The notes beneath the pieces are model-generated. The model did not search any database. It was not told the origin of the DNA and saw only the letters and a list, made by a program, of their open reading frames with translations. A stretch of DNA of 64,000 nucleotides, taken from assembly GCF_002113025.1 (NCBI RefSeq), contig NZ_NEJH01000012.1:97456-161455 (forward strand). The letters are read 5' to 3'. Within the stretch, counting starts at the first letter, position 1. Every line of letters starts with the position of its first letter. Positions 15,990 to 24,192 of this stretch are shown here, one piece after another. This stretch comes from Pseudomonas sp. B28(2017) (GTDB lineage Bacteria; Pseudomonadota; Gammaproteobacteria; Pseudomonadales; Pseudomonadaceae). The translations under genes were made by a program, and so were the position numbers.

Positions 15990-16517
15990 TTAACGAACGT
16001 TGAACGGAGCATAGCCGCTGTCCGCAAGGGGCTCGACGCTCACCGTATCGTCCAGGCGAATGATTCCACTTTGTAACACTCGGGCAGTGATTCCGCCATG
16101 TCCACGCACGGCCTGAAAGGTGCCGATGCCCAGGTTGCTTTCAAGACGCGCGCAGGGCTGGCACCAGCCGGTGGTTTCGAACGTTGCCTGGCCAATCCGG
16201 AAGCGGCGACCCTTGAGGCTGAACAGATTGATGTCACTGATAACGAGATTGCGCCGTAGATCTTCAGGCCGGACCGGATGATCGTGCGCACGCCCCATCA
16301 ACGAACTGATCACCGCCAGGTGTTCCCACTGAATCAGCGTGACCTGCCGCGCATTGCGCACGCCGGGGCGGGCGTGGTCGCCGGTCAGGCCGGCCTCGAG
16401 GCGCGCTTCCACGGCCTCGAGTTCAAGCATCGGCGAGCGTGATTGCGGACGCACGCCGATCCAGCGTACACGACCTTGTTGCGGCACCTCGGCGATCAGT
16501 TCCTGTAGCGGGCTCAC
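15990..16517 (-). CDS. MOSC domain-containing protein
   Basis: The 175-residue protein has a MOSC fold. The conserved metal-sulphur cysteine lies in GWCQPCARLE (about residue 120), after LTGDHARPG and RRNLVISDINLFSLKGRRFRIG, the usual MOSC order. MOSC proteins bind sulphur compounds and often act on N-hydroxylated substrates with molybdopterin enzymes; this one has no partner oxidoreductase nearby. The GTG start at 16517 overlaps the stop of the upstream DUF1780 gene (GTGA), so the two are coupled. Confidence 0.85.
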   Translation of the reverse strand: MSPLQELIAEVPQQGRVRWIGVRPQSRSPMLELEAVEARLEAGLTGDHARPGVRNARQVTLIQWEHLAVISSLMGRAHDHPVRPEDLRRNLVISDINLFSLKGRRFRIGQATFETTGWCQPCARLESNLGIGTFQAVRGHGGITARVLQSGIIRLDDTVSVEPLADSGYAPFNVR

Positions 16518-17140
16518 AGGCTGATCCCGACGTCAAAAACAATGCTGCGCCCCAGATTGCTGCGCAAGAAGTCCGGCGCATCCGGGTGAGCGAACAGCAC
16601 GCGGGCAAATGTCGGCCCGACCAATGACAGCGAGCGCCAGCCCTGGCGCAAGTATTCGGTCGGCGGCGGGAAATGGCTGTTGAGGTCCAGCACTTCGCGT
16701 TTGAGGCTGGCGAAGGCAATGATGTCCAGATCACCCAGATCCATGCCGCGCTCTTTGTAGTTGTGCGCCTTTTTGCGCAAGGTCGGCGCCAATCGCAGCA
16801 AGAATTCGTTGGCGGGGATGCGTCGTGGCTTGGCTTCGCGGCGCACCAGTTGACTTAGGGAAAACGCGCTGCGTCGACGTTGCAATTCGTCGCGCCATTC
16901 ATCGTTGAGGCGTCGGCCCTCGTCGAGCACGAAGAACACCTCGAAACTGGCATCGCGAAACAACACATCAGGCGGCTCGCCGGCGGGGGCGAATTCATCG
17001 GCACGATAGGGAATGTTCAAGCCTTGCAGCAGGCGCTGGCAGACCCAACGCTCACGCTCCCATTTGCGGGCATTGGACAGGAACGTGTTGGCTTGCTCGG
17101 CCGCGATGGTCAGCAGGCGTAAATAGTCTGAGTCATCCAT
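16514..17140 (-). CDS. DUF1780 domain protein (putative endonuclease family)
   Basis: The 208-residue soluble protein starts MDDSDYLRLLTIAAEQANTF (ATG at 17140). It belongs to the DUF1780 family, conserved in Pseudomonas and annotated as a putative endonuclease on structural grounds. Acidic and basic clusters (EFAPAGEPPDVLFRDASFEV, a PPDV-x-FRD-like nuclease signature) fit that, but no activity is established. Translationally coupled to the MOSC gene. A longer frame continues upstream, but the sequence before 17140 has no ribosome-binding site or family similarity. Confidence 0.8.
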   Translation of the reverse strand: MDDSDYLRLLTIAAEQANTFLSNARKWERERWVCQRLLQGLNIPYRADEFAPAGEPPDVLFRDASFEVFFVLDEGRRLNDEWRDELQRRRSAFSLSQLVRREAKPRRIPANEFLLRLAPTLRKKAHNYKERGMDLGDLDIIAFASLKREVLDLNSHFPPPTEYLRQGWRSLSLVGPTFARVLFAHPDAPDFLRSNLGRSIVFDVGISL

Positions 17141-17331
17141 AGGCCCAAGCTTAGCGTTCAAATGTGATCGCAAAGAAGACAATTTGTCGGGGAGGGCCAA
17201 TGCCTCCCGTCCCCATGCCCGTTTCAGGGCCCTGCACAAAATGGATAGAGATCTGCGTGCACTGGATATTGCCACGTATCGGGTGGCTCTACCCTCGGCT
17301 GTACGGACGTAAGCCGTATTACCGACGCTCT

Positions 17332-17350
17332 AAAAAAACAACAACAAGAG
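17332..17350 (+). promoter_or_regulatory. A-rich Hfq/Crc (CA) motif at the benK-like start
   Basis: An unbroken AACAACAACAA-type run ends in AAGAGA, the presumed ribosome-binding site, 10 bases before the ATG. AAnAAnAA repeats are the target of the Hfq-Crc catabolite repression complex in Pseudomonas. The site would block translation in the presence of preferred carbon sources and be relieved by CrcZ, which is encoded at 41712-42080. The 219-base gap before the gene shows nothing else I recognise. Confidence 0.65.
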
Positions 17351-17359
17351 ACATATGCC

Positions 17360-18703
17360 ATGCGCAAGATCGACGTACATGAGGTTATCGACAACGCTCG
17401 CTTCAACCGCTTTCACTGGATGGTGCTGTTCTGGTGTGCCCTGATCATCATCTTCGACGGTTACGATCTGGTGATCTACGGCGTGGTCTTGCCGATGCTG
17501 ATGAAAGAGTGGGGGCTCAGTCCTTTGCAAGCCGGTGCACTGGGCAGCTATGCACTGTTCGGCATGATGTTCGGCGCGCTGTTCTTTGGTCCGTTGTCTG
17601 ACAAGATCGGCCGCAAGAAGGCCATCACGATCTGCGTGATGCTCTTCAGTGGCTTCACCGTGCTCAATGGTTTCGCCCGAAACCCCACCGAGTTCGGCCT
17701 CTGTCGCTTCATTGCCGGGCTCGGCATTGGCGGCGTGATGCCTAACGTCGTGGCACTGATGAACGAGTACGCACCGAAGAAAATCCGCAGCACTCTGGTC
17801 GCGATCATGTTCAGCGGTTACTCGGTGGGCGGCATGTTGTCCGCCGGACTGGGCATTGTGCTGATCCCGAGTTTCGGCTGGCAGTCGGTGTTTTACGTAG
17901 CGGTCCTGCCGTTACTGTTGTTGCCGCTGATCATGTATTTCCTGCCCGAATCGGTAGGTTTCATGGTGCGTCAGGGGCGTAATGAAGAGGCGCGCAATAT
18001 TCTCCAGCGGATTGATCCGGCCTACGTCGCGCAAACGTCTGACCAATTGCACATGGCCGAAGTGAAAGGCACGGGCACTCCGGTGTTGCAGTTGTTCCGT
18101 GAAGGCCGTGCGCTGCGCACGCTGATGCTGTGGCTGGCGTTTTTCTGCTGCCTGTTGATGGTGTACGCGTTGAGTTCCTGGCTGCCAAAACTGATGGCCA
18201 ACGCCGGTTACAGCCTGGGTTCGAGCCTGTCGTTCCTGCTGGTGTTGAACTTCGGGGCGATCTTCGGCGCGGTTGGTGGCGGGGTGCTGGGTGACAAACT
18301 CAATCTGCCGAAAGTGCTGGCGGTGTTTTTCGCCACGGCGGCGGTGTCGATCACTCTGTTGGGCTTCAACAGCCCGATGCCGGTGTTGTACCTGCTGATC
18401 GCCGTTGCGGGTGCCACCACCATTGGCTCGCAGATTCTTTTGTACGCCTGCGCCGCGCAGTTTTACTTCATGACGATTCGCTCTACCGGTCTGGGCTGGG
18501 CGTCGGGTATTGGGCGCAACGGGGCCATCGTCGGTCCGCTGCTGGGTGGTGCATTGCTTGGGATCAGCTTGCCCCTGCAACTGAACTTCATGGCGTTTGC
18601 CTTGCCCGGTGCGGTGGCGGCCCTGGCCATGACCGTGTTCGCCATCAGCAGCCGACGCAGCGCTGCCGGTGTCAACCCGGCGTTGTCAGCGACCGGTGCC
18701 TGA
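17360..18703 (+). CDS. benK: Aromatic acid:H+ symporter of the MFS AAHS family (BenK/PcaK-like)
   Basis: A 447-residue, 12-helix transporter. Family signatures are DGYDLVIYG in helix 1 (the Asp essential in PcaK), GPLSDKIGRKKAI in the 2-3 loop, RFIAGLGIGGVMPNVVAL, and the 8-9 loop GDKLNLPK. AAHS transporters import benzoate, 4-hydroxybenzoate and similar acids. BenK is favoured because benE and an OprD-type porin follow at once (3 and 16 bases apart), as in benzoate clusters. No benABCD, catA or BenR lies nearby, so the actual substrate is inferred. Confidence 0.8.
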   Translation: MRKIDVHEVIDNARFNRFHWMVLFWCALIIIFDGYDLVIYGVVLPMLMKEWGLSPLQAGALGSYALFGMMFGALFFGPLSDKIGRKKAITICVMLFSGFTVLNGFARNPTEFGLCRFIAGLGIGGVMPNVVALMNEYAPKKIRSTLVAIMFSGYSVGGMLSAGLGIVLIPSFGWQSVFYVAVLPLLLLPLIMYFLPESVGFMVRQGRNEEARNILQRIDPAYVAQTSDQLHMAEVKGTGTPVLQLFREGRALRTLMLWLAFFCCLLMVYALSSWLPKLMANAGYSLGSSLSFLLVLNFGAIFGAVGGGVLGDKLNLPKVLAVFFATAAVSITLLGFNSPMPVLYLLIAVAGATTIGSQILLYACAAQFYFMTIRSTGLGWASGIGRNGAIVGPLLGGALLGISLPLQLNFMAFALPGAVAALAMTVFAISSRRSAAGVNPALSATGA

Positions 18704-18706
18704 ATC

Positions 18707-19927
18707 ATGAAAGCGTTTTTCCAGGACTTCTCGTTGTCAGCTGCCGTGGCCGGATTCATTGCCACGGTGATTTCCTATGCAGGCCCGTTGGTGATCATCT
18801 TTCAGGCGGCAGAAGCGGCGCATCTTTCGCGGGAAGTGTTGTCGTCCTGGATCTGGGCGATCTCCCTTGGCAGCGCCGTGCTCGGTATCGCTTTGAGCCT
18901 GCGCTACCGCGTTCCGGTGATCATCGCCTGGTCGGCGCCGGGCTCGGCGTTGCTGGTGACGCTGTTGCCGGAAATTTCCATGGCAGAGGCGGTGGGGGCT
19001 TATCTGGTCAGTAGCCTGATCATTTTCGTGGTTGGCATTTCGGGCGCTTTCGACCGGATCATCGGCAAGCTGCCCGCAGCCATCGCGGCAGCGATGCTGG
19101 CGGGGATCCTGTTCAGTTTCGGTACCGGGTTGTTTGTGTCGATGCAGCACAAGCCGTTGCTGGTCCTGGCGATGTTTGCCTGCTACCTGATCTGCAAGCG
19201 TGCGATGCCGCGTTATGCGGTAATGATGGTGCTGCTGGCGGGTTGTTCGATTGCCGCGTTCACCGGTGATTTGCATCGTGAAGCGCTGGTGATCGGTCTG
19301 GCCACGCCGGTGTGGATCGCGCCCGAGTTCAGCCTGGGTGCGATCCTGAACATCGCCTTGCCGCTGGTGATGGTGGCGCTGACCGGTCAGTTCGTGCCCG
19401 GCATGGCGGTGCTGCGCACCAGTGGATATCCAGTGCCAGCGAGTCCCATCGTCGCCAGTAGCGCGCTGGGTACGGCACTGTTGGCACCGTTTGGTTGCCA
19501 TGGACTGAATCTGGCGGCGATCACCGCGGCGATCTGCACCGGTCGCGAATCCCATGAAGATCCTCGCAAACGCTACGTGGCCGGGGTCGTCGGTGGCCTG
19601 TGTTACCTGTTGTTGGGGGGCTTCGGCGCCACGCTGGTCTCGCTGTTTTCAGCGTTCCCCAAAGAGTTGATCGCGGCGCTGGCTGGGCTGGCCTTGTTCG
19701 CCGCCATTACCGGTGCGTTGACGGGAGCGATGGCGGTTCCGAGCGATCGTGAAGCCGCGCTGGTGACCTTTCTGGTCACGGCTTCGGGCATGACGTTGTT
19801 CGGATTGTCCGCAGCGTTCTGGGGGCTGATTTTCGGCATGGTTACCCATGTGTTGTTGAGCGCTCGTCGTCCCGTTCCCCGTCGCAAATCCACTGCAACT
19901 GAAGTCCTTCAACCAGTCGATCAATAA
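18707..19927 (+). CDS. benE: Benzoate/H+ symporter BenE family protein
   Basis: A 406-residue integral membrane protein, almost entirely hydrophobic, with family motifs VISYAGPLVIIFQAA, IIAWSAPGSALLVT and LAPFGCHGLNLAAITAAICTG. BenE transporters move benzoate with protons. The three-base gap from the MFS gene shows an operon. Having two inner-membrane aromatic-acid carriers of different families back to back is characteristic of Pseudomonas ben clusters. The C-terminus (RRPVPRRKSTATE) is cytoplasmic and basic. Confidence 0.9.
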   Translation: MKAFFQDFSLSAAVAGFIATVISYAGPLVIIFQAAEAAHLSREVLSSWIWAISLGSAVLGIALSLRYRVPVIIAWSAPGSALLVTLLPEISMAEAVGAYLVSSLIIFVVGISGAFDRIIGKLPAAIAAAMLAGILFSFGTGLFVSMQHKPLLVLAMFACYLICKRAMPRYAVMMVLLAGCSIAAFTGDLHREALVIGLATPVWIAPEFSLGAILNIALPLVMVALTGQFVPGMAVLRTSGYPVPASPIVASSALGTALLAPFGCHGLNLAAITAAICTGRESHEDPRKRYVAGVVGGLCYLLLGGFGATLVSLFSAFPKELIAALAGLALFAAITGALTGAMAVPSDREAALVTFLVTASGMTLFGLSAAFWGLIFGMVTHVLLSARRPVPRRKSTATEVLQPVDQ

Positions 19928-19933
19928 CAATAA
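19923..19933 (+). promoter_or_regulatory. A-rich Hfq/Crc (CA) motif at the porin start
   Basis: AATAACAATAAG lies directly before the AGAGAAA ribosome-binding site of the porin at 19944. It contains a perfect AAYAAYAA core and overlaps the end of benE. It is the second such motif in this operon. Confidence 0.6.
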
Positions 19934-19943
19934 GAGAAAAACG

Positions 19944-21212
19944 ATGAAACAGATTCTCCCAACAACCGGTTCGGCGTTGTCCCTGGCTGTCGTCTCGGGT
20001 TTTTCCACGGGGGCGATGGCGGCTGAAGCCGGCTTTGTCGAAGACACCACCGCGACGCTGCAGGCGCGCAATTACTACTTCAGCCGCGACTATTCCGACA
20101 TCGTCGGCGCCAACCAGCAATCGAAGGCTGAAGAGTGGGCCCAGGGTTTCATCCTCAACGTGAAGTCCGGATACACCCAGGGTACCGTCGGGTTTGGGGT
20201 GGATGTCATCGGCTTGCTCGGCCTCAAGCTCGACAGTGCTCCGGACCGGACCAATACCGGTCTGCTGCCGGTGCAGGACGACGGCCGCGCGGCGGACAAC
20301 TACAGCCGCCTGGAAGGCGCGTTGAAGATGCGCTACTCCAAAACCGAGCTGAAAGTCGGTGAGCTGCAACCCAATCTGCCGGTGTTGGCATTCAGCGATA
20401 TTCGCCTGCTGCCACCGAGTTATCAGGGCGCGAGCATTACCTCCAGCGAGATCAATGGCCTGACGCTGCAGGGTGGTCATTTGAGTTCAACCCACCTGCG
20501 CAACGAGGCTGGCGACGAAAAGATGCAAGCGATGCTGGGTCACGTGCCGCAGCGTCAGGTCAGCAGTGACGGTTTCAATTTTGCCGGCTCTGATTATGCG
20601 TTCAATGACAAGCGCAGCTCGGTCAGCGCCTGGTACGGACAACTGGAAGATATCTACAACCAGCGTTTTCTGGGTTTAAAGCACAGTGAGCCAGTGGGCG
20701 ACTGGATCCTCGGCGCCAACCTCGGTTACTACGATTCGCGCGAGGACGGCAAAAAACTGCTGGGCAATATCGACAACCAGGCGTTCTTCTCGTTGCTGTC
20801 GGCCAAGCGTGGCGGCCATACGTTTTACGTCGGCTATCAGGGCATGTTCGGCGACAGTGCATTTCCACGGGTATTTGCCAACATCTCGCCGCTGGGCAAC
20901 GAAGTGCCGACCTACGAGTTCGCCTTCACCGATGAACGTTCCTGGCAGGCGCGCTACGACTACGACTTCGCGGCGCTCGGCGTACCGGGGCTGACCAGTA
21001 CCGTGCGCTACATCAGCGGCAACAATGTCGATACCGGAAAGGGTTTCGAAGGCAAGGATCGCGAGCGTGACCTGGACATCGGCTATGTGTTGCAGAGCGG
21101 CAGCCTCAAAGGTTTGGGGATTCGCGTGCGCAATGCGATGGCGCGTTCAAACTACCGCAGTGATATCGACGAGAACCGCTTGATCCTCAGCTACACGTGG
21201 ACCTTGCTGTGA
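19944..21212 (+). CDS. OprD-family outer membrane porin (BenF-like)
   Basis: A 422-residue precursor with a Sec signal peptide (MKQILPTTGSALSLAVVSGF, cleavage near AMAA-EAG). The OprD family hallmarks follow: FVEDTTATLQARNYYFSRDY, EWAQGFILNVKSGYTQG, VGFGVDVIGLLGLKLD and a C-terminal beta strand LILSYTWTLL. The OpdK/BenF subgroup takes up aromatic acids. As the third gene of the transport operon it should bring the same substrate through the outer membrane. The exact subgroup cannot be fixed by eye. Confidence 0.87.
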   Translation: MKQILPTTGSALSLAVVSGFSTGAMAAEAGFVEDTTATLQARNYYFSRDYSDIVGANQQSKAEEWAQGFILNVKSGYTQGTVGFGVDVIGLLGLKLDSAPDRTNTGLLPVQDDGRAADNYSRLEGALKMRYSKTELKVGELQPNLPVLAFSDIRLLPPSYQGASITSSEINGLTLQGGHLSSTHLRNEAGDEKMQAMLGHVPQRQVSSDGFNFAGSDYAFNDKRSSVSAWYGQLEDIYNQRFLGLKHSEPVGDWILGANLGYYDSREDGKKLLGNIDNQAFFSLLSAKRGGHTFYVGYQGMFGDSAFPRVFANISPLGNEVPTYEFAFTDERSWQARYDYDFAALGVPGLTSTVRYISGNNVDTGKGFEGKDRERDLDIGYVLQSGSLKGLGIRVRNAMARSNYRSDIDENRLILSYTWTLL

Positions 21213-21221
21213 GCCCTTTGA

Positions 21222-21464
21222 TCACAGGTTGCTGGTGCAATCACCGATGACGTTGTAGGTCACGCGGTGGGTCTGGCCCTGATGGTCGACATACACCATG
21301 GTCGCCGGTACGACCCCGCACGCGGTCGCAGTGTCCGACACAGAAACCACGCTGGCGATGTCCAGTGGCTGCTCCGGGCTGTACAGGACCGCGAGGGGCT
21401 CGTTGTCAGCGGCCATGGCCGAGGTGGCGATGACGGTCAGCAACAGGCTGATCAACGTTTTCAT
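21222..21464 (-). CDS. DUF2790 domain-containing periplasmic protein
   Basis: An 80-residue secreted protein with the signal peptide MKTLISLLLTVIATSAMAAD. The mature part has two cysteines (TACGVVPATMVYVDHQG ... GDCTSNL) that probably form a disulphide. This matches the small DUF2790 family, which is multi-copy and of unknown function in Pseudomonas. It converges with the porin 10 bases away and diverges from the LysR gene. Confidence 0.8.
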   Translation of the reverse strand: MKTLISLLLTVIATSAMAADNEPLAVLYSPEQPLDIASVVSVSDTATACGVVPATMVYVDHQGQTHRVTYNVIGDCTSNL

Positions 21465-21585
21465 GTTGGCGTGCTCCGTGTCGGTTCTGATGTCTGAATT
21501 TTAGTCCTGGCCACCGACGGATAAAGGGGCGAACGGTGGATGCAGCCTTACATAAAACGTAACAGTCATCGCCCGAGGAGGGCTT

Positions 21586-22518
21586 ATGGATGTGCTTAAC
21601 AACTTGCGCGTGTTCATCCGGGTGGTGGACTGCGCCAGTTTCACCGGGGCTGCCGATGCGCTGGATCTGTCGACCGCGCAGGTATCCCGATTGGTGGCGG
21701 ATCTGGAGGAGCATGTACAGGCGCGTCTGCTGCAACGCACCACGCGGCGCTTGAGCCTGACCGACGCCGGCGAACGCTTTTTGCTGCGCAGCCGGCAAAT
21801 CGTCGAAGCCATGGATGAGGCGACGGCCGAGGCTCGTGGTGCTCATATCAATCCGGCCGGACGCCTGCGGGTGCACAGCATGAACGGCCTGGGTGCGCTG
21901 CTCACGCCGTTGATCGCCCGCTACAGTGAGCTTTATCCGGATGTGGTGTTCGAGCTGACCTTGTCGCAGCGCAATCCCGATCCGCTGGAGGAGGGGCACG
22001 ATGTGGTGATTTCGATAGCTCCGGAACTGGCCGACTCGCAAATGGTTGCGCAGGCCGTCGGGCAAATCTACAGCGTACCCTGTGCCTCCCCGGACTATCT
22101 GCACCGCCGGGGCGTGCCGCAGCATCCGCTGGCGCTGAACGATCATCAATGCCTGCGCATGCTCGACCCGCTGTACAGCGATCAATGGCTTTTCCACGAC
22201 TCGCACGGCGAGCACGCCGTCAGCCCGGCCAAGACCTTTCAGTGCAATGTTGCCGAGTCGATGGTCAAGGCTTCGGAGGCGAGCATGGGCATCAGCCTGC
22301 TGCCGTTCTACACCGCGACGCGGCCCTTGAGCGACGGTACTTTGCTGCGTGTGTTACCTGCATGGCGCCTGCGCGAACGCAATGTGTATGCGCTGTATCC
22401 TTCGCGACGCTTTCTCGATGCCAAGGTCCGCACCTGGGTGGACTTTCTCAGGTCTGAGCTACCGAAGCTGTTCGCCGAACATGACGCGGTGATGAACGAT
22501 CCGCGGCATTGGGCTTGA
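21586..22518 (+). CDS. LysR-family transcriptional regulator
   Basis: The 310 residues contain an N-terminal winged HTH (MDVLNNLRVFIRVVDCASFT, LSTAQVSRLVADLEEHVQAR, RRLSLTDAGERFL) and a substrate-binding domain (about residues 90-300). It belongs to the CrgA-like branch judging by the VVDCASFTGAADALDLSTAQ form. Neither neighbour shows a clear LTTR operator that I can see. It could control the divergent DUF2790 gene or the aromatic transport operon, but neither is demonstrated. Confidence 0.88.
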   Translation: MDVLNNLRVFIRVVDCASFTGAADALDLSTAQVSRLVADLEEHVQARLLQRTTRRLSLTDAGERFLLRSRQIVEAMDEATAEARGAHINPAGRLRVHSMNGLGALLTPLIARYSELYPDVVFELTLSQRNPDPLEEGHDVVISIAPELADSQMVAQAVGQIYSVPCASPDYLHRRGVPQHPLALNDHQCLRMLDPLYSDQWLFHDSHGEHAVSPAKTFQCNVAESMVKASEASMGISLLPFYTATRPLSDGTLLRVLPAWRLRERNVYALYPSRRFLDAKVRTWVDFLRSELPKLFAEHDAVMNDPRHWA

Positions 22519-22646
22519 AGTCGAAGGGCCTGCGAGCGGCGGTGTAGACTGAGTGTCTGTTGTCTTTCGCCGAGGAGTCGCGCGTAGATGTGCACACCAG
22601 GGTCAGCGGGCATCGTGCCATGGCGCACACGGGAGTGTGTTGAACT

Positions 22647-23336
22647 ATGATCGGTGCGCAGTTGCTGTCATCGGAAACCCTTGCGGCCGGCTGGCTGATC
22701 TATGTGCCGGTGTTGATCTGGGCGGTCTGTCGCGCGCCGTGGGTTGAACTGTTCACCGACAGCCGTCGTCAGCATCTGCTGTTTGGAACGGTGTTTGCGC
22801 TGTTTCTGCTGTGGCTGGTGCGGCAGGATTTCGATACCGGCGTGTCTTATCACCTCATCGGAATGACGGCGGTAACCCTGCTGCTGGATTGGCCGCTGGC
22901 GCTGGTCGGCGGGTTGGTTGCACAAATGGGGCTGGTGTTGCTCGGCCGACAGGACCTGGCGGCGGTCGGGGTCAATGGTGCGCTGTTGATTGCGCTGCCG
23001 GTGCTGGTCACCGAGTGTTGCGCCATTCTGGTGGAGCGTGCGCAGCCGCGAAATCTCTTCGTGTATATCTTCGTTTCCGGATTCTTTGCCGCCGCGCTGT
23101 CCGCGTTGTTGTGCCTGCTGCTGGGGCTGTGGTTGCTGTGGTTCGATGAGCGTTTCGAAATGCCGTATTGGCTCGAGGATTTTGTCGGTTACCTGTGGTT
23201 GATCATTTTCCCCGAGGCGTTTATCAACGGCATGATCGTCAGTGCGCTGGTCGTGTTTTGTCCGGAGTGGCTTGAGACGTTCAACCGCACGCGCTACCTC
23301 TCGGCTCCCTGGAAGGACGACGATCCCAAGTCCTGA
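22647..23336 (+). CDS. Energy-coupling factor-type permease (COG3235)
   Basis: A 229-residue membrane protein with about seven hydrophobic segments, resembling CbiM-like permease components (substrate-binding S units of metal/vitamin ECF transporters). The C-terminal part, GYLWLIIFPEAFINGMIVSA, has the FPEAFINGM motif of this family. No ATPase or T component is encoded next to it. The 128 bases before it have no cobalamin riboswitch core that I can find. It lies head-on to yacG. Confidence 0.75.
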   Translation: MIGAQLLSSETLAAGWLIYVPVLIWAVCRAPWVELFTDSRRQHLLFGTVFALFLLWLVRQDFDTGVSYHLIGMTAVTLLLDWPLALVGGLVAQMGLVLLGRQDLAAVGVNGALLIALPVLVTECCAILVERAQPRNLFVYIFVSGFFAAALSALLCLLLGLWLLWFDERFEMPYWLEDFVGYLWLIIFPEAFINGMIVSALVVFCPEWLETFNRTRYLSAPWKDDDPKS

Positions 23337-23371
23337 TCCCCATCAAAACCTGGAATCGCCCACTCGATGGA

Positions 23372-23572
23372 TCAGTGACGCGGGTCGAAATCACCGCTGA
23401 ACAACTCGTCCTCGGCATCGGGAGCCACTGGAATCTTGTGTTCTTCGGACGCCCAGGCGCCCAGGTCGATGAGTTTGCAGCGGTCGGAGCAGAATGGCCG
23501 GAATTTGCTCTCGGCGGTCCATTCCACGGGGGCGCCACAGGTTGGGCATTCGACGGTTGTTGGTTGGCTCAT
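23372..23572 (-). CDS. yacG: DNA gyrase inhibitor YacG
   Basis: A 66-residue zinc protein with four metal cysteines (CPTC near residue 9 and CSDRC near residue 29), followed by the family segment KLIDLGAWASEEHKIP and an acidic tail. YacG binds GyrB and blocks DNA binding. The start overlaps the coaE stop by four bases, giving the standard pilD-coaE-yacG order. Confidence 0.94.
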   Translation of the reverse strand: MSQPTTVECPTCGAPVEWTAESKFRPFCSDRCKLIDLGAWASEEHKIPVAPDAEDELFSGDFDPRH

Positions 23573-24192
23573 GACTGGCCTCCACGCAAAGTAAGATAAA
23601 AGTGATGCAGGCGTTCGACCTCGCTGTGCAGCCAGGCAAGGTCGCGGTCATTGACCACGACGTCGTCGGCATGGCTCACGCGATCCTGGCGATTGGCCTG
23701 GGCCTTCAGGATCGCCCGGACTTGCTGTTCGCTGGTCTGGTCACGTTGCAGGGTGCGTTCAACCTGCAATTGTTCCGGGGCATCGATCACCAGCACGCGT
23801 TGGGTCATGGCGTATTGTCCGGACTCGATCAGCAGCGGCGAAACCAGAATCGCATAAGGTGATTTTGCCAGCGCCAGGTGGTGAGCGATTTCCTCGCCGA
23901 TCAGTGGGTGCAGGAGGGCCTCCAGCCAGCGGCGTTCTTCAGGCACTTCGAAGATCAATTTGCGTAGCGCTGCGCGGTCCAGTTGTCCGTCGCTCTGCAA
24001 CACACCGGGGCCGAAGTGTTCGACGATCTTTGCCAGTGCCGGGCGGCCAGGTTCAACGACCCAGCGAGCGGCATGATCGGCGTCGACCACATGCACACCC
24101 AGATCGATGAAGTGCTGGGCGGCCGCGCTTTTGCCGCTGCCGATGCCGCCGGTCAGGCCGAGAATCCAGGGTTTTTCCACAGGGCTATTCAT
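23569..24192 (-). CDS. coaE: Dephospho-CoA kinase
   Basis: The last enzyme of coenzyme A synthesis, phosphorylating dephospho-CoA on the 3'-OH. The ATG at 24192 gives 207 residues with the P-loop GLTGGIGSGKSAAAQHF at the N-terminus, VVDADHAAR, and the lid-region LLIESGQYAMTQRVLVIDAP. The gene overlaps pilD upstream by four bases and yacG downstream by four bases. Confidence 0.96.
   Translation of the reverse strand: MNSPVEKPWILGLTGGIGSGKSAAAQHFIDLGVHVVDADHAARWVVEPGRPALAKIVEHFGPGVLQSDGQLDRAALRKLIFEVPEERRWLEALLHPLIGEEIAHHLALAKSPYAILVSPLLIESGQYAMTQRVLVIDAPEQLQVERTLQRDQTSEQQVRAILKAQANRQDRVSHADDVVVNDRDLAWLHSEVERLHHFYLTLRGGQS

Noticed and set aside
17141..17359. A small gene between DUF1780 and the MFS transporter
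   Set aside because: The open frames there have no start signals and no similarity I recognise; only the A-rich motif stands out.
22519..22646. Cobalamin riboswitch upstream of the COG3235 permease
   Set aside because: I looked for the conserved B12-box core and its flanking stems and found neither; the gap is only 128 bases.
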